Source: JANXSD01 sp043758125
GTDB taxonomy: Bacteria; Bacteroidota; Bacteroidia; AKYH767-A; OLB10
NCBI GenBank assembly: GCA_043758125.1
Contig: JAYVOC010000276.1
Span: 1 to 54,610, forward strand
Length of the DNA: 54,610 nucleotides
Direction: 5' to 3'
Position 1 is the stretch's first letter. Each line of letters opens with the position of its first letter. This document shows positions 1-8,291 of the stretch, in pieces. Position numbers and translations under genes: made by a program. Below the pieces are notes generated by a model that was given only the letters and a program-made list of their open reading frames with translations, ran no database searches and was not told the origin of the DNA.

Positions 1-123
1 CAAAACATCATGGCAACTTTCCTTTAGATGTAGCGCATCAACAGTATCCGAAGCAACGGTTTCATCTTTTAAAAAATGTTGCCCTAAAAACTTCTTGGCC
101 TTTACTTCGGTATATACTTTCAT
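1..123 (-). CDS. rsmA: 16S rRNA dimethyladenosine transferase, N-terminal part (cut by window edge)
   Basis: Only the first 41 codons lie in the window; the gene continues past base 1. The translated start contains KKFLGQHFLKD at residues 10-20, the hallmark N-terminus of RsmA/KsgA, which dimethylates two adjacent adenines near the 3' end of 16S rRNA during small-subunit assembly. The ATG (121-123) overlaps the stop of the DUF4286 gene as ATGA, so translation is probably coupled to it. It is the last visible gene of the serS-TPR-DUF4286-rsmA run. The identification rests on the N-terminal motif alone; the methyltransferase core is not visible. Confidence 0.88.
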   Translation of the reverse strand, partial: MKVYTEVKAKKFLGQHFLKDETVASDTVDALHLKESCHDVL

Positions 124-425
124 TTAACCACCTCTAATAAAGTGCGAAAAGCCACGAATTTATCTTTGTAACGAGAAGTATGTATAGCTTGTTTTTCAGA
201 AGCAAAATTCAATTTATATTTTTCATACTCATTCATGCTCTCACATAGATATTGTATTGCATAACTTGTTCCACCGGAATTCTCATCTGCAATTAAGCGA
301 TAGATATGATTTTCTAAAAACAAACCTGTATTTAAAACATCAGGAATATGAACATCGATCATCCATTTCAACCATTCATCTGCTACATCATTATCGATGT
401 TTACTGTTACATTATAAATAATCAT
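120..425 (-). CDS. DUF4286 family protein
   Basis: A 101-residue cytoplasmic protein without signal peptide or membrane segment. The start (MIIYNVTVNID) and the pattern W..WM...HIPDVL followed by a sheet-rich middle fit the DUF4286 family, a small ferredoxin-like-fold family of unknown function found mostly in Bacteroidota. It lies 7 bases after the TPR gene and overlaps rsmA by four bases (ATGA). The link to rsmA suggests expression with ribosome-maturation genes, but no catalytic residues are evident and I do not assign a function. Confidence 0.8.
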   Translation of the reverse strand: MIIYNVTVNIDNDVADEWLKWMIDVHIPDVLNTGLFLENHIYRLIADENSGGTSYAIQYLCESMNEYEKYKLNFASEKQAIHTSRYKDKFVAFRTLLEVVK

Positions 426-432
426 GCTCTAT

Positions 433-2265
433 TTAATTTACTTTATCACCACGCAAAATTCGGAATCGCTTTCTTGCATCTACAACATATAAGCTTCCAG
501 GATATTTAGTGATCAACAGTTCGTACAATACTTTTGCTTTGTCTTTATCGTTGAGATTATCTTCATTGATTACTGCCAATTGAAACAGTGCATCATCTGC
601 TAAAATATCTTCTGGATATTTATCAATGATATCTTGGAGAAATGGTACGGCTGCGAGAAACTTTCCTTCCTTTTTCAATATTTGCGCTTTCTTATACCAT
701 ACTTCATCCGTTAAAGAATTATTAGGATGAAATTTCAGCAAACTATCCAAAGCTAAAAATGCTAAGCTATCTTTATTTTGAAAACTCAATAAATCCGCAT
801 GTGCATAAAGCAACAATGCATCAGTAGTTGTGTCTTCATTTGTATTATCTGAAATCAAAAGGCCCAGCGCTAGAGCATCATTCGAAATAAGTTGCGATGT
901 TGCCGCTTTCAAAACACTTAGCTGACCTTTTGCCCATTCAAATTCTCCTAGGTAATACGATAATCGTGCGTTTCTAAATTTAGCTTCGCGGCCAGTAGCA
1001 TCATTTTTAAAATCTTTATCTACTTGTCCATAAAGCAAAGCAGCATCCCAAACCTGGCCAGAGAAAACATAAATATCTGCAAGCTCCAATTTACAGTCTG
1101 CAATAAATTGACTACCCATATTTGGAAAGTCAAGTGTTTCTAAAAGTAACGCAATCGCCTCATCTGTTTTATGCAAATAAAATGCTTCAAGATGAGCATA
1201 TCCCCGAATGATTGGAGCTGTAGTAACATTTTTTCCCAACTCATTTAACGTAGAGTTGTAATCCCCTTCTAATTTTAATAAATCAGCATTTGTATATGTT
1301 CCTGAATTAGTGATACGAAGGTTAACGGAATTGATCAGTTCCATCTTTGCATTCACATAATTTTTATTTTCTTTCCCTTTATCAACAACATATTGAAAAC
1401 ACTTTTCAGCAGTTTCATACTCTTGATTATTCACACACAGTCGGCCTAAAGAAATTGGGCGTTCACCACTTTCACTTAATCGATTATCAAGTGATTTAGC
1501 TTGAATAAATGCAGATTCATAATCCTTTTCTTGCAAGAATAGCCAATATAAAAATTCGCTATAACTATTTTCTTGAGGATTTTTTTGAATCTTACGCAAT
1601 ACAGCTTGGCGAATAATATCGGAAAGGTTTCCACTTAAATCATTAGCAATTTTATTTTGAAGAATTGTTTGAATATTTGGTAAATACGTTGGGCTAAACT
1701 CAAGCACACTAATGTACTCGTTCACCATTTCAGTAGGTTTACTTTGTTGTGCGTACACTTCAGCTAATTCGAAAGAAAAGGGATAGGCACCTTTTAATGT
1801 TCTTCGTCCTTGCAAATAAGTTTGTGCAGCATAATCAAAAAGTTGACGTTGTAGAAATGTACTTCCTAAAACATTCACTTGATTAATGTCAGAAGGAAGA
1901 TTTTTAATTGCATCTAAATAAACTTTTTTTGCTTTCTCTAATTCACCTTTAGTTTCGTATAAATTTCCTAAATCTACTTTAAGTGATTGATCGGTAGGAA
2001 ATTTTTTACTCTGCTTCTTAATCACTTTCTCTGCCTTATCGTAATCTTTAATACTGATTAAACATTTTAGATAATTTGGATAAGTGCCAAGTGGGTCTTG
2101 ATCGTATGCTTTCTCAAAATATATTACAGCCTTATCATAATCACTGGTGGAAAAATATTGGTTTGCCAATTCCACATTGCTTTGTCCTGATTGCGCATGA
2201 ACATCACTCACCGACAAAGCAATCAGGATTGAAAATAGGAGCGCAACTTTTATTAATTTATTCAT
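433..2265 (-). CDS. Exported tetratricopeptide-repeat protein
   Basis: A 610-residue protein with a Sec signal peptide (hydrophobic stretch about 7-20, cleavage after VHAQ) followed by TPR units along nearly the whole length. Clear repeats are near 30-60 (NQYFSTSDYDKAVIYFEKAY), 100-130 and a C-terminal group from about 500 (WYKKAQILKKEGKFLAAVPF, then LFQLAVINEDNLNDKDKAK). The C-terminal units resemble BamD/YbgF-type outer-membrane-associated TPRs. It probably acts as a periplasmic scaffold. Its start codon shares one base with the serS stop (TAATG), implying translational coupling. The client is unknown. Confidence 0.85.
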   Translation of the reverse strand: MNKLIKVALLFSILIALSVSDVHAQSGQSNVELANQYFSTSDYDKAVIYFEKAYDQDPLGTYPNYLKCLISIKDYDKAEKVIKKQSKKFPTDQSLKVDLGNLYETKGELEKAKKVYLDAIKNLPSDINQVNVLGSTFLQRQLFDYAAQTYLQGRRTLKGAYPFSFELAEVYAQQSKPTEMVNEYISVLEFSPTYLPNIQTILQNKIANDLSGNLSDIIRQAVLRKIQKNPQENSYSEFLYWLFLQEKDYESAFIQAKSLDNRLSESGERPISLGRLCVNNQEYETAEKCFQYVVDKGKENKNYVNAKMELINSVNLRITNSGTYTNADLLKLEGDYNSTLNELGKNVTTAPIIRGYAHLEAFYLHKTDEAIALLLETLDFPNMGSQFIADCKLELADIYVFSGQVWDAALLYGQVDKDFKNDATGREAKFRNARLSYYLGEFEWAKGQLSVLKAATSQLISNDALALGLLISDNTNEDTTTDALLLYAHADLLSFQNKDSLAFLALDSLLKFHPNNSLTDEVWYKKAQILKKEGKFLAAVPFLQDIIDKYPEDILADDALFQLAVINEDNLNDKDKAKVLYELLITKYPGSLYVVDARKRFRILRGDKVN

Positions 2266-3539
2266 TAGTTAATTCTATCAAAACCTGTATACGGCACAAG
2301 TACTGGAGGGATACGAATACCATCGACAGATTGGTTATTTTCGAGGAGAGCAGCCACAATACGAGGTAACGCTAACGCACTACCATTTAGTGTATGAGCT
2401 AATTGAGGCTTCGCATTTCCTTCGCGGAAGCGTAATTTCAGACGATTAGATTGAAAAGATTCGAAATTAGAAACAGAACTTACCTCGAGCCATCTTTGTT
2501 GCGCTGCTGAAAAAACTTCGAGATCATAAGTTAATGCCGAGGCGAAACTCATATCTCCACCGCATAATCGAAGCACTCGAAATGGCAATTCTAGCATCTT
2601 TAAAAGTCCAGCAACGTATTCACGCATATCTTCTAAAATAGCATAACTTTTATCGGGATTCGCCACTTGAACAATCTCTACTTTATCAAATTGATGCAAA
2701 CGATTTAAGCCACGAACATGCGCACCATACGAACCTGCTTCACGACGAAAACATGGAGTGTAGGCGGTATATTTTATTGGCATATCTTCAGCTTTAACAA
2801 TCACATCTCTAAAGATATTCGTAATAGGTACTTCGGCCGTTGGAATCAAATACAAATTATCAATTCCAACATGATACATTTGGCCTTCTTTATCAGGAAG
2901 TTGACCTGTACCAAATCCAGATTCCTCATTGATTAAAATGGGTGGCTGAATTTCATGATAACCCGCTTTTTCAGCTTGATCGAGAAAAAAATTGATAAGT
3001 GCGCGTTGAAGCTTAGCTCCTTTGCCTTTATAAACTGGGAAACCGGCACCAGCAATTTTATTTCCTAGTTCAAAATCAATAATATCATATTTTGTTGCAA
3101 GTTCCCAATGAGGCAATGCATCGGGACCTAACTCTGGTAAAAATTCATTGTGATGATAAACAGTAATATTTTCTTCGGGAGTTTTGCCAGGAGGCACTAA
3201 AGTAGAAGGTATATTGGGCAAACGGACAAGCAGCGTATAAATATCCTTTTCCAATTTCTCCATACGCTCTTCCAAATTTTTTGTCGTCTCCTTGAACGCA
3301 ACACTTTGATTCTTTAGCTCATCAGCCGCAGCCTTTTCACCTTTACGAAATAATTCACCAATCTGCTTTGCTAACGCATTTTGCTCAGCTAACACATTAT
3401 CAAGTTCTGTTTGAGTTTTACGTTTGTCAGCATCGGCCAATAAAATTTGGTCTACTGTTTCACGGGCTTCTAAATTTTTTATTGCTAGACGAGCAATCAC
3501 CTCTTCCTTTTGTTCTCTAAGAACTGCTAATTGTAACAT
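2265..3539 (-). CDS. serS: Seryl-tRNA synthetase
   Basis: A 424-residue class II synthetase that charges tRNA-Ser (and tRNA-Sec where present) in the cytoplasm. Residues about 1-105 form the antiparallel coiled-coil tRNA-binding arm, rich in K/E/L heptads. The catalytic core shows PTAEVPI (233-239), motif 2 at 264-288 with FRREAGSYG and the second conserved segment LHQFDKVE, and motif 3 at 384-403 with LNGSALALPR carrying the ATP-binding arginine. Length is normal for the family. It is the first gene of a minus-strand operon, preceded by a TACCTTTG -7 box about 25 bases upstream. Confidence 0.97.
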   Translation of the reverse strand: MLQLAVLREQKEEVIARLAIKNLEARETVDQILLADADKRKTQTELDNVLAEQNALAKQIGELFRKGEKAAADELKNQSVAFKETTKNLEERMEKLEKDIYTLLVRLPNIPSTLVPPGKTPEENITVYHHNEFLPELGPDALPHWELATKYDIIDFELGNKIAGAGFPVYKGKGAKLQRALINFFLDQAEKAGYHEIQPPILINEESGFGTGQLPDKEGQMYHVGIDNLYLIPTAEVPITNIFRDVIVKAEDMPIKYTAYTPCFRREAGSYGAHVRGLNRLHQFDKVEIVQVANPDKSYAILEDMREYVAGLLKMLELPFRVLRLCGGDMSFASALTYDLEVFSAAQQRWLEVSSVSNFESFQSNRLKLRFREGNAKPQLAHTLNGSALALPRIVAALLENNQSVDGIRIPPVLVPYTGFDRIN

Positions 3540-3563
3540 ATAATAACGTCAATAATTCAATTG

Positions 3564-3571
3564 CAAAGGTA
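3564..3571 (-). promoter_or_regulatory. Predicted -7 promoter box for serS operon
   Basis: On the minus strand this reads TACCTTTG, an exact match to the Bacteroidota consensus TAnnTTTG, with the serS ATG about 25 bases downstream. A T-rich stretch lies about 20 bases upstream in place of a clean TTG -33 box, so the upstream element is weak. Confidence 0.5.
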
Positions 3572-3618
3572 GGCGATTTGAAGTATCACTTAAAAATCGA
3601 ATAGATCTACAATTCAGC

Positions 3619-3626
3619 TATTTTTG
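3619..3626 (+). promoter_or_regulatory. Predicted -7 box directly upstream of the phosphorylase gene (leaderless)
   Basis: TATTTTTG matches TAnnTTTG and is followed by four bases (TAGG) and the ATG at 3631. If used, transcription would begin at or within a base or two of the start codon. No good TTG -33 element is visible, so support comes mainly from the same spacing at three other genes. Confidence 0.45.
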
Positions 3627-3630
3627 TAGG

Positions 3631-4443
3631 ATGCTCCAACAATTATCTGAAAGTGCCGATTGGCTAAGAAAGCAAGGCATTATAGATCCAGCAATTGGAA
3701 TTGTTTTAGGGACAGGTTTAAACCAATTGGCAGCGGAAATAAATACCGAATTAGAAATATCTTACGCTGACATTCCTCATTTTCCGTTAAGCACTGTTGA
3801 ATTTCATGAAGGCAAATTACGGTATGGCACATTAGCAGGAAAAAAAATTCTAGCGATGCAAGGTCGTTTTCATTATTACGAAGGGTATACTTTTAACCAA
3901 GTTGTATTCCCTATTCGTGTGATGAAAAATTTAGGAATAAATACTTTGCTTTTGTCAAATGCGGCTGGCACTTTAAACTTAGAATGGAACAAAGGTGATT
4001 TAATGTTAATTGATGATCATATCAATTTACAACCTGGCAATCCATTGATCGGAAAGAACGAAGATTCATTAGGAACACGTTTTCCAGACATGAGTTCGCC
4101 TTACGATCAAGAAATTAATAATCTGCTTTTAGCGATTGCAGAAAAACTAAATATCACATTACGAAAAGGCATTTATGCATCTGTTCCTGGTCCAAATCTA
4201 GAGACGCGAGCAGAGTATCGTTTCTTGAAAATAATAGGTGCTGATGCAGTAGGAATGAGCACTATTCCAGAAGTAATTGCGGCGAGACATTTAGGATTAC
4301 GATGTGCAGCGATTTCGGTGTTAACAGATGTATGTGATCCAGAAAACTTAGCGAAAGTTGATATTGCAGAAATCATTGCTGTTGCTGCTAATGCGGATGA
4401 TAAATTAACGAAATTAGTTACAACACTTCTTGCATCTTTATGA
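3631..4443 (+). CDS. Purine nucleoside phosphorylase, trimeric (PNP/MTAP) family
   Basis: A 270-residue enzyme that cleaves purine nucleosides with phosphate to free base and (deoxy)ribose-1-phosphate. Visible motifs are the phosphate loop GTGL (27-30), GRFHYYEGY (about 78-86), SNAAGTLN, and GPNLETRAEY with the base-binding Glu at 191, then VGMST with Met 209. Spacing to the purine-selectivity position (18 and 24 residues) matches human PNP E201, M219 and N243, but here that last residue is Asp 233 (VLTDVC). Asp at this position is characteristic of the MTAP branch, which takes 6-aminopurines, so adenosine-type substrates are possible. The gene overlaps the next by ATGA. Confidence 0.93.
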   Translation: MLQQLSESADWLRKQGIIDPAIGIVLGTGLNQLAAEINTELEISYADIPHFPLSTVEFHEGKLRYGTLAGKKILAMQGRFHYYEGYTFNQVVFPIRVMKNLGINTLLLSNAAGTLNLEWNKGDLMLIDDHINLQPGNPLIGKNEDSLGTRFPDMSSPYDQEINNLLLAIAEKLNITLRKGIYASVPGPNLETRAEYRFLKIIGADAVGMSTIPEVIAARHLGLRCAAISVLTDVCDPENLAKVDIAEIIAVAANADDKLTKLVTTLLASL

Positions 4444-4973
4444 TAGCATATTATCATCAATGTTGTATACTAATTTTTCTTCCTGAAATAAATTTGACGG
4501 ATGAAAATAGTGATTGGAAAATAATTAATTCCAACATTAATCACATTCATGAAATCACAAAAAAATTTCCTGTGATAAAACATTTATATTACAATCAATC
4601 TTTAGAACAGAATGATATTTGGGAAAATGATTGTTATTCAAAATTTATTAAAGTAGGCAATGATCTTGGTGAGAAAATGGAACATGCATTTCAACATGCA
4701 TTTGATTGTGAGTTTAGAAAAATAATTTTAATTCATGCAAATACTTCTGGCATCATTTCTAAACATTTAGAAGAAGCATTAATGAGTTTAAAGTTTATTG
4801 AATTTAGTATTGGTCCGAAAAAAAATGGATCTTACTATTTAATTGGGATGAATCAATTGGAGCGTATTGTATTCAGAAATAAAGATTGGAATAGTGATAC
4901 GTTGTATAAATCAACAGTTAAAGATATTGGAAATCTTAAATATGCAATTTATAAGCTACCAACTCTAGAATAA
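4440..4973 (+). CDS. DUF2064/TIGR04282-like glycosyltransferase-fold protein, degenerate
   Basis: A 177-residue protein. The segment GNDLGEKMEHAFQHAF (about 78-93) and GPKKNGSYYLIGM (about 130-142) match the core of DUF2064/TIGR04282, a family annotated as an arsenosugar-biosynthesis-associated GT-A-like glycosyltransferase. Two family hallmarks are missing: the N-terminal G-KTRL loop, because the ORF starts late with MIAYYHQCC, and the acidic GSDCP site, replaced by HANTSG. Activity is therefore doubtful. The start lies inside the phosphorylase stop (ATGA), so the two are translated together. No alternative frame restores the missing N-terminus. Confidence 0.65.
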   Translation: MIAYYHQCCILIFLPEINLTDENSDWKIINSNINHIHEITKKFPVIKHLYYNQSLEQNDIWENDCYSKFIKVGNDLGEKMEHAFQHAFDCEFRKIILIHANTSGIISKHLEEALMSLKFIEFSIGPKKNGSYYLIGMNQLERIVFRNKDWNSDTLYKSTVKDIGNLKYAIYKLPTLE

Positions 4974-5091
4974 AATTGAATTATCTATTGATGAATGCGA
5001 GGAATGAACGAACTTTGCGACGCATAAAAAGCACATAGAAAAAAATTAGTGATTAACTTTAATAATAGCAATACAGGAAAGACTTAAGATC

Positions 5092-6309
5092 ATGATGGAA
5101 TTATTAAAGCGTTTTGAAGATAAAAAACCAGAGTTAGTATTTGAATGGAATGATACACTTACGGATGCAACAGGATGGATTGTAATTAACTCACTTCGTG
5201 GTGGTGCTGCTGGAGGAGGAACGCGGATGAGAAAAGGCTTAGATCGTCATGAAGTAGAGTCGTTAGCGAAAACGATGGAGATAAAATTCACTGTTGCTGG
5301 CCCTCCTATTGGCGGTGCAAAATCAGGAATCAATTTTGATCCTTCTGATCCTCGTAAACTAGAAGTATTAAAACGGTGGTATAAAGCTGCATTACCTTTA
5401 TTAAAAAATTATTATGGTACTGGAGGAGATTTATTTGTAGATGAAATTCATGAAGTAATTCCTATTACTCGAGAGCTTGGTTTATTACATCCACAAGAAG
5501 GCGTTGTAAATGGGCATTTCAAATCTAAAGATACTGATCGCAGTGAGCGCATACAAAAGTTGCAAGAAGGTGTAAGTTTAATTGTAACCGATAAAAATTA
5601 TGTTCCGGCAGGAAAAGCATATCGTGTTGCAGATATGATAACAGGTTACGGTGTGGCGGAATCCATTTTACATTATTATAAATTGCAAGGTGAATCGATA
5701 ACAGGTAAAAAAATACTTGTTCAGGGATGGGGAAATGTTGGTGCTGCTGCTGGATATTATTTGTCGCAAGAAGGTGCAAAAATTACAGGAATTATTGATC
5801 GTGCTGGTGGTGTAATCAAGGAGGAAGGATTTAGTAAAGAAGAAATAATTTCTCTCTTTGAATCGCGATCAAGTGATATGTTTACTGGTTTCCTGAAACG
5901 TGAAGATATTAACGAAGCTTTCTGGAAATTAAAAGCAGATGTTTTTATTCCTGCTGCATCATCTCGATTAGTAAAAGAAGAGCAATTGAAAAGTTTAGCT
6001 GATGGTGGAATACAAGTTATAGCTTGTGGAGCGAATGTACCCTTTGCAGATCAAGAAATATTTTTCGGACAAATTGGTCTTTATGCTGATAATCATTTAA
6101 GTTTAATTCCCGACTTCATATCAAACTGTGGGATGGCAAGAGTTTTTGCTTATTTAATGTCGAACCCTGAAGACATTTCCGCGAAAGGAATATTTACGGA
6201 TGTTGCAAATATTATTCACAAAGCATTAGATAATGTTTATGCGATTAATAAAAACAAAACTGGAATTACTGCTACAGCGTATGAGATTGCATTAAAACAA
6301 CTAGTATAA
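5092..6309 (+). CDS. Glu/Leu/Phe/Val dehydrogenase family protein
   Basis: A 405-residue NAD(P)-dependent amino-acid dehydrogenase that would interconvert an L-amino acid and its 2-oxo acid plus ammonia. The dimerisation domain shows Lys 65 (MEIKFTVAGPP), Lys 77 (GGAKSGI) and Asp 113 (GTGGDLFVDE), with the spacing of the catalytic lysines and aspartate of leucine dehydrogenase. The Rossmann domain has GWGNVG near 207-212. The protein is about 40 residues longer than typical leucine dehydrogenases, with extra sequence after Asp 113, so substrate cannot be named. AGGAAAG lies 12 bases before the first of two tandem ATGs. Confidence 0.88.
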   Translation: MMELLKRFEDKKPELVFEWNDTLTDATGWIVINSLRGGAAGGGTRMRKGLDRHEVESLAKTMEIKFTVAGPPIGGAKSGINFDPSDPRKLEVLKRWYKAALPLLKNYYGTGGDLFVDEIHEVIPITRELGLLHPQEGVVNGHFKSKDTDRSERIQKLQEGVSLIVTDKNYVPAGKAYRVADMITGYGVAESILHYYKLQGESITGKKILVQGWGNVGAAAGYYLSQEGAKITGIIDRAGGVIKEEGFSKEEIISLFESRSSDMFTGFLKREDINEAFWKLKADVFIPAASSRLVKEEQLKSLADGGIQVIACGANVPFADQEIFFGQIGLYADNHLSLIPDFISNCGMARVFAYLMSNPEDISAKGIFTDVANIIHKALDNVYAINKNKTGITATAYEIALKQLV

Positions 6310-6333
6310 TTTTAGTTCGAATTTTAATTAAAG

Positions 6334-7446
6334 ATGTTAAAAGCAAATTGGCTTCAGTATTCAATACTCGACAATTCCGTAGAGAGTATATTTTATTTTT
6401 TACTCATCTTACTGCTAGGAATAGTTTTCAAACGTTTTGTATCAAATCAATTATCTGCATTATTTTATCGTTTCATCAAAAAACATACGAATGGTGTAGA
6501 GATAAAAAAATTTCAAGAATTACTTCATAAACCTGTTGGCTTATTCATAGTTTTTGTAACCATTTACATTGCTTTTCATCAATTACATTTTCCTGAAAGT
6601 TGGGAACTTCCAACAGAAGAAAAGTTTGGATTACGTTTTATCGTTTGGAAACTTTTTCAAATGGCATTAATGATTTCACTCACATGGATTATTTTAAGAT
6701 GCGTTGATTTTTTTGGATTAGTTTTAATACAAAAAGCAAGTAAAACTGATACAAGATCCGATGATCAACTGGTTCCATTTGTAAAAGAAGCGATAAAATT
6801 TATAATAGTTTTAGTAAGTTTTTTCTTTATGCTTGCTTCTATCTTTGAAGTAAACATTGTTTCCCTTATTGCAGGATTAGGCATTGGAGGTTTAGCAATT
6901 GCACTTGCAGCAAAAGACACATTAGAAAATCTATTGGGATCATTTGCAATCTTCCTCGACAAGCCGTTTTCAATAGGTGATCTTGTAAAAGTTGGCTCAA
7001 CGCAAGGAAGAGTTGAACGTATTGGATTTAGAAGTACACAAATTAGAACATTTGAACGCACCATCGTAACTGTTCCCAACAAAAAAATGATTGATGCTGA
7101 ATTAGAAAATATCAGTTTACGAAATATGATTCGTGCACTATTTCCATTAACATTACGATTAGATACACCCGTTGAAAAAATTGAGACGTTCATTCTTTCC
7201 ATTACTGACATCTTAGAATTACATCCGAACATTGAAGAAAATCCTACTCCAATTGTTCGTCTAGCAAAGATTTCAGAAACAGGAGTTGAACTGGAAGTTT
7301 TATTTTTTGTTAAAACTACTGATGCAGATTTTTATGTAAAAGTAAAAGAAGAAATTCTTTTTAAAATTCTTCGTCTCGCACAAAATAACGAGTTACGTTT
7401 TGATTCAAAATTGATTGAAGTTATTGTTCCAAAAACGATCAATTAA
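6334..7446 (+). CDS. Mechanosensitive ion channel of the MscS family
   Basis: A 370-residue inner-membrane protein. Hydrophobic segments occur near 17-34, 70-86, 103-122 and 150-185; the last includes the Gly/Ala-rich pore helix (GLGIGGLAIALAAKD). It is followed by the MscS beta domain with GSFAIFLDKPFSIGD and TIVTVPNKKM, then an alpha/beta C-terminal domain. Such channels open under membrane tension to release solutes during hypo-osmotic shock. The gene lies 24 bases after the dehydrogenase in the same direction and may be co-transcribed with it. The extra N-terminal helices place it outside the minimal E. coli MscS type. Confidence 0.92.
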   Translation: MLKANWLQYSILDNSVESIFYFLLILLLGIVFKRFVSNQLSALFYRFIKKHTNGVEIKKFQELLHKPVGLFIVFVTIYIAFHQLHFPESWELPTEEKFGLRFIVWKLFQMALMISLTWIILRCVDFFGLVLIQKASKTDTRSDDQLVPFVKEAIKFIIVLVSFFFMLASIFEVNIVSLIAGLGIGGLAIALAAKDTLENLLGSFAIFLDKPFSIGDLVKVGSTQGRVERIGFRSTQIRTFERTIVTVPNKKMIDAELENISLRNMIRALFPLTLRLDTPVEKIETFILSITDILELHPNIEENPTPIVRLAKISETGVELEVLFFVKTTDADFYVKVKEEILFKILRLAQNNELRFDSKLIEVIVPKTIN

Positions 7447-7497
7447 TTATTAAGGAATTCTAGAATAATTTTTTGTGATGGAATTAGGTAGAATAAT

Positions 7498-8289
7498 TTA
7501 CCAACTTCCTCCTGCGCCACCGCCACCAAAAGATCCACCACCAAAGCCACCGAATCCTCCTCCTCCGCTTGAGCCACCACCGAAACCTCCAAAGCCTCCG
7601 CTACCTCCATTAAAGTCTGACCAACGTCCTCTACTACGTGCACTTGCCGCATTGATAAGCGCCCATGCGGCCCAAAAAGGAATATTATTTAGTGCCGAAT
7701 AATTACGAACATTAGAAACTTTCATCACAACAATTATGACAATGAAAATTAAAAGTATAATAAATCCTGGTATATTATTTCCATTTTTTTTCGTTGGCGT
7801 TGCTTTGTATTCTCCTTTAACCAATGCGATCATTTGATCGGTGCCTTTATCAATGCCCTGATAATATTGTTTCTCTTTAAAAAACGGTTTAATATCGTTC
7901 TCGATAATTCGTTTGGTTAAGGCATCAGGCATTACGCCTTCCAAACCGTAACCAGTTGCAATAAACAATTGATGTTCGTCCATTGAAACCAATAATAAAG
8001 CACCATTATTTGTTTTTTTCTGTCCTATTCCCCATTGTTCAGCTAATTGAACTGCATATTCACTTGCAGGATATCCGTCGAGGGATTTCATAATCACAAC
8101 TGCAATTTGAGTAGAAGTAGAATCATTAAACGCTACTAACTTTCTTTCAAGTTGATCATTTTCATTCGGTGAAAGTGTATTGGTAAAATCATTCACTAAT
8201 CGCGGCGGATCAGGGCGTTTAGGATATTCTACTGCGAATAAGTGTGCAGAGATGAAAAGGAATACAATTAGTAGGAGTTTACGTTTCAT
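7498..8289 (-). CDS. TPM-domain protein with glycine-rich tail (YgcG family)
   Basis: A 263-residue exported protein: signal peptide to about residue 19 (HLFA-VEYP), a TPM domain (about 30-155; VVIMKSLDGYPASEYAVQLA, GALLLVSMDEHQLFIATGYGLEG), one transmembrane segment near 172-187, then a tail of repeated FGG/GGG units ending GGAGGSW. TPM domains (named TPM_phosphatase in Pfam) occur in membrane-associated proteins, including the plant photosystem II repair factor TLP18.3. It is the third gene of a lemA-TPM-TPM operon, 2 bases after the cytoplasmic TPM gene. The Gly-rich tail is typical of this family and is not a sign of frameshift. Confidence 0.88.
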   Translation of the reverse strand: MKRKLLLIVFLFISAHLFAVEYPKRPDPPRLVNDFTNTLSPNENDQLERKLVAFNDSTSTQIAVVIMKSLDGYPASEYAVQLAEQWGIGQKKTNNGALLLVSMDEHQLFIATGYGLEGVMPDALTKRIIENDIKPFFKEKQYYQGIDKGTDQMIALVKGEYKATPTKKNGNNIPGFIILLIFIVIIVVMKVSNVRNYSALNNIPFWAAWALINAASARSRGRWSDFNGGSGGFGGFGGGSSGGGGFGGFGGGSFGGGGAGGSW

Positions 8290-8291
8290 TA

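Noticed and set aside
7475..7702. Proline-rich open frame on the plus strand
   Set aside because: It is the reverse complement of the Gly-rich tail of the TPM-domain protein; the Pro runs arise from GGN/CCN codons.
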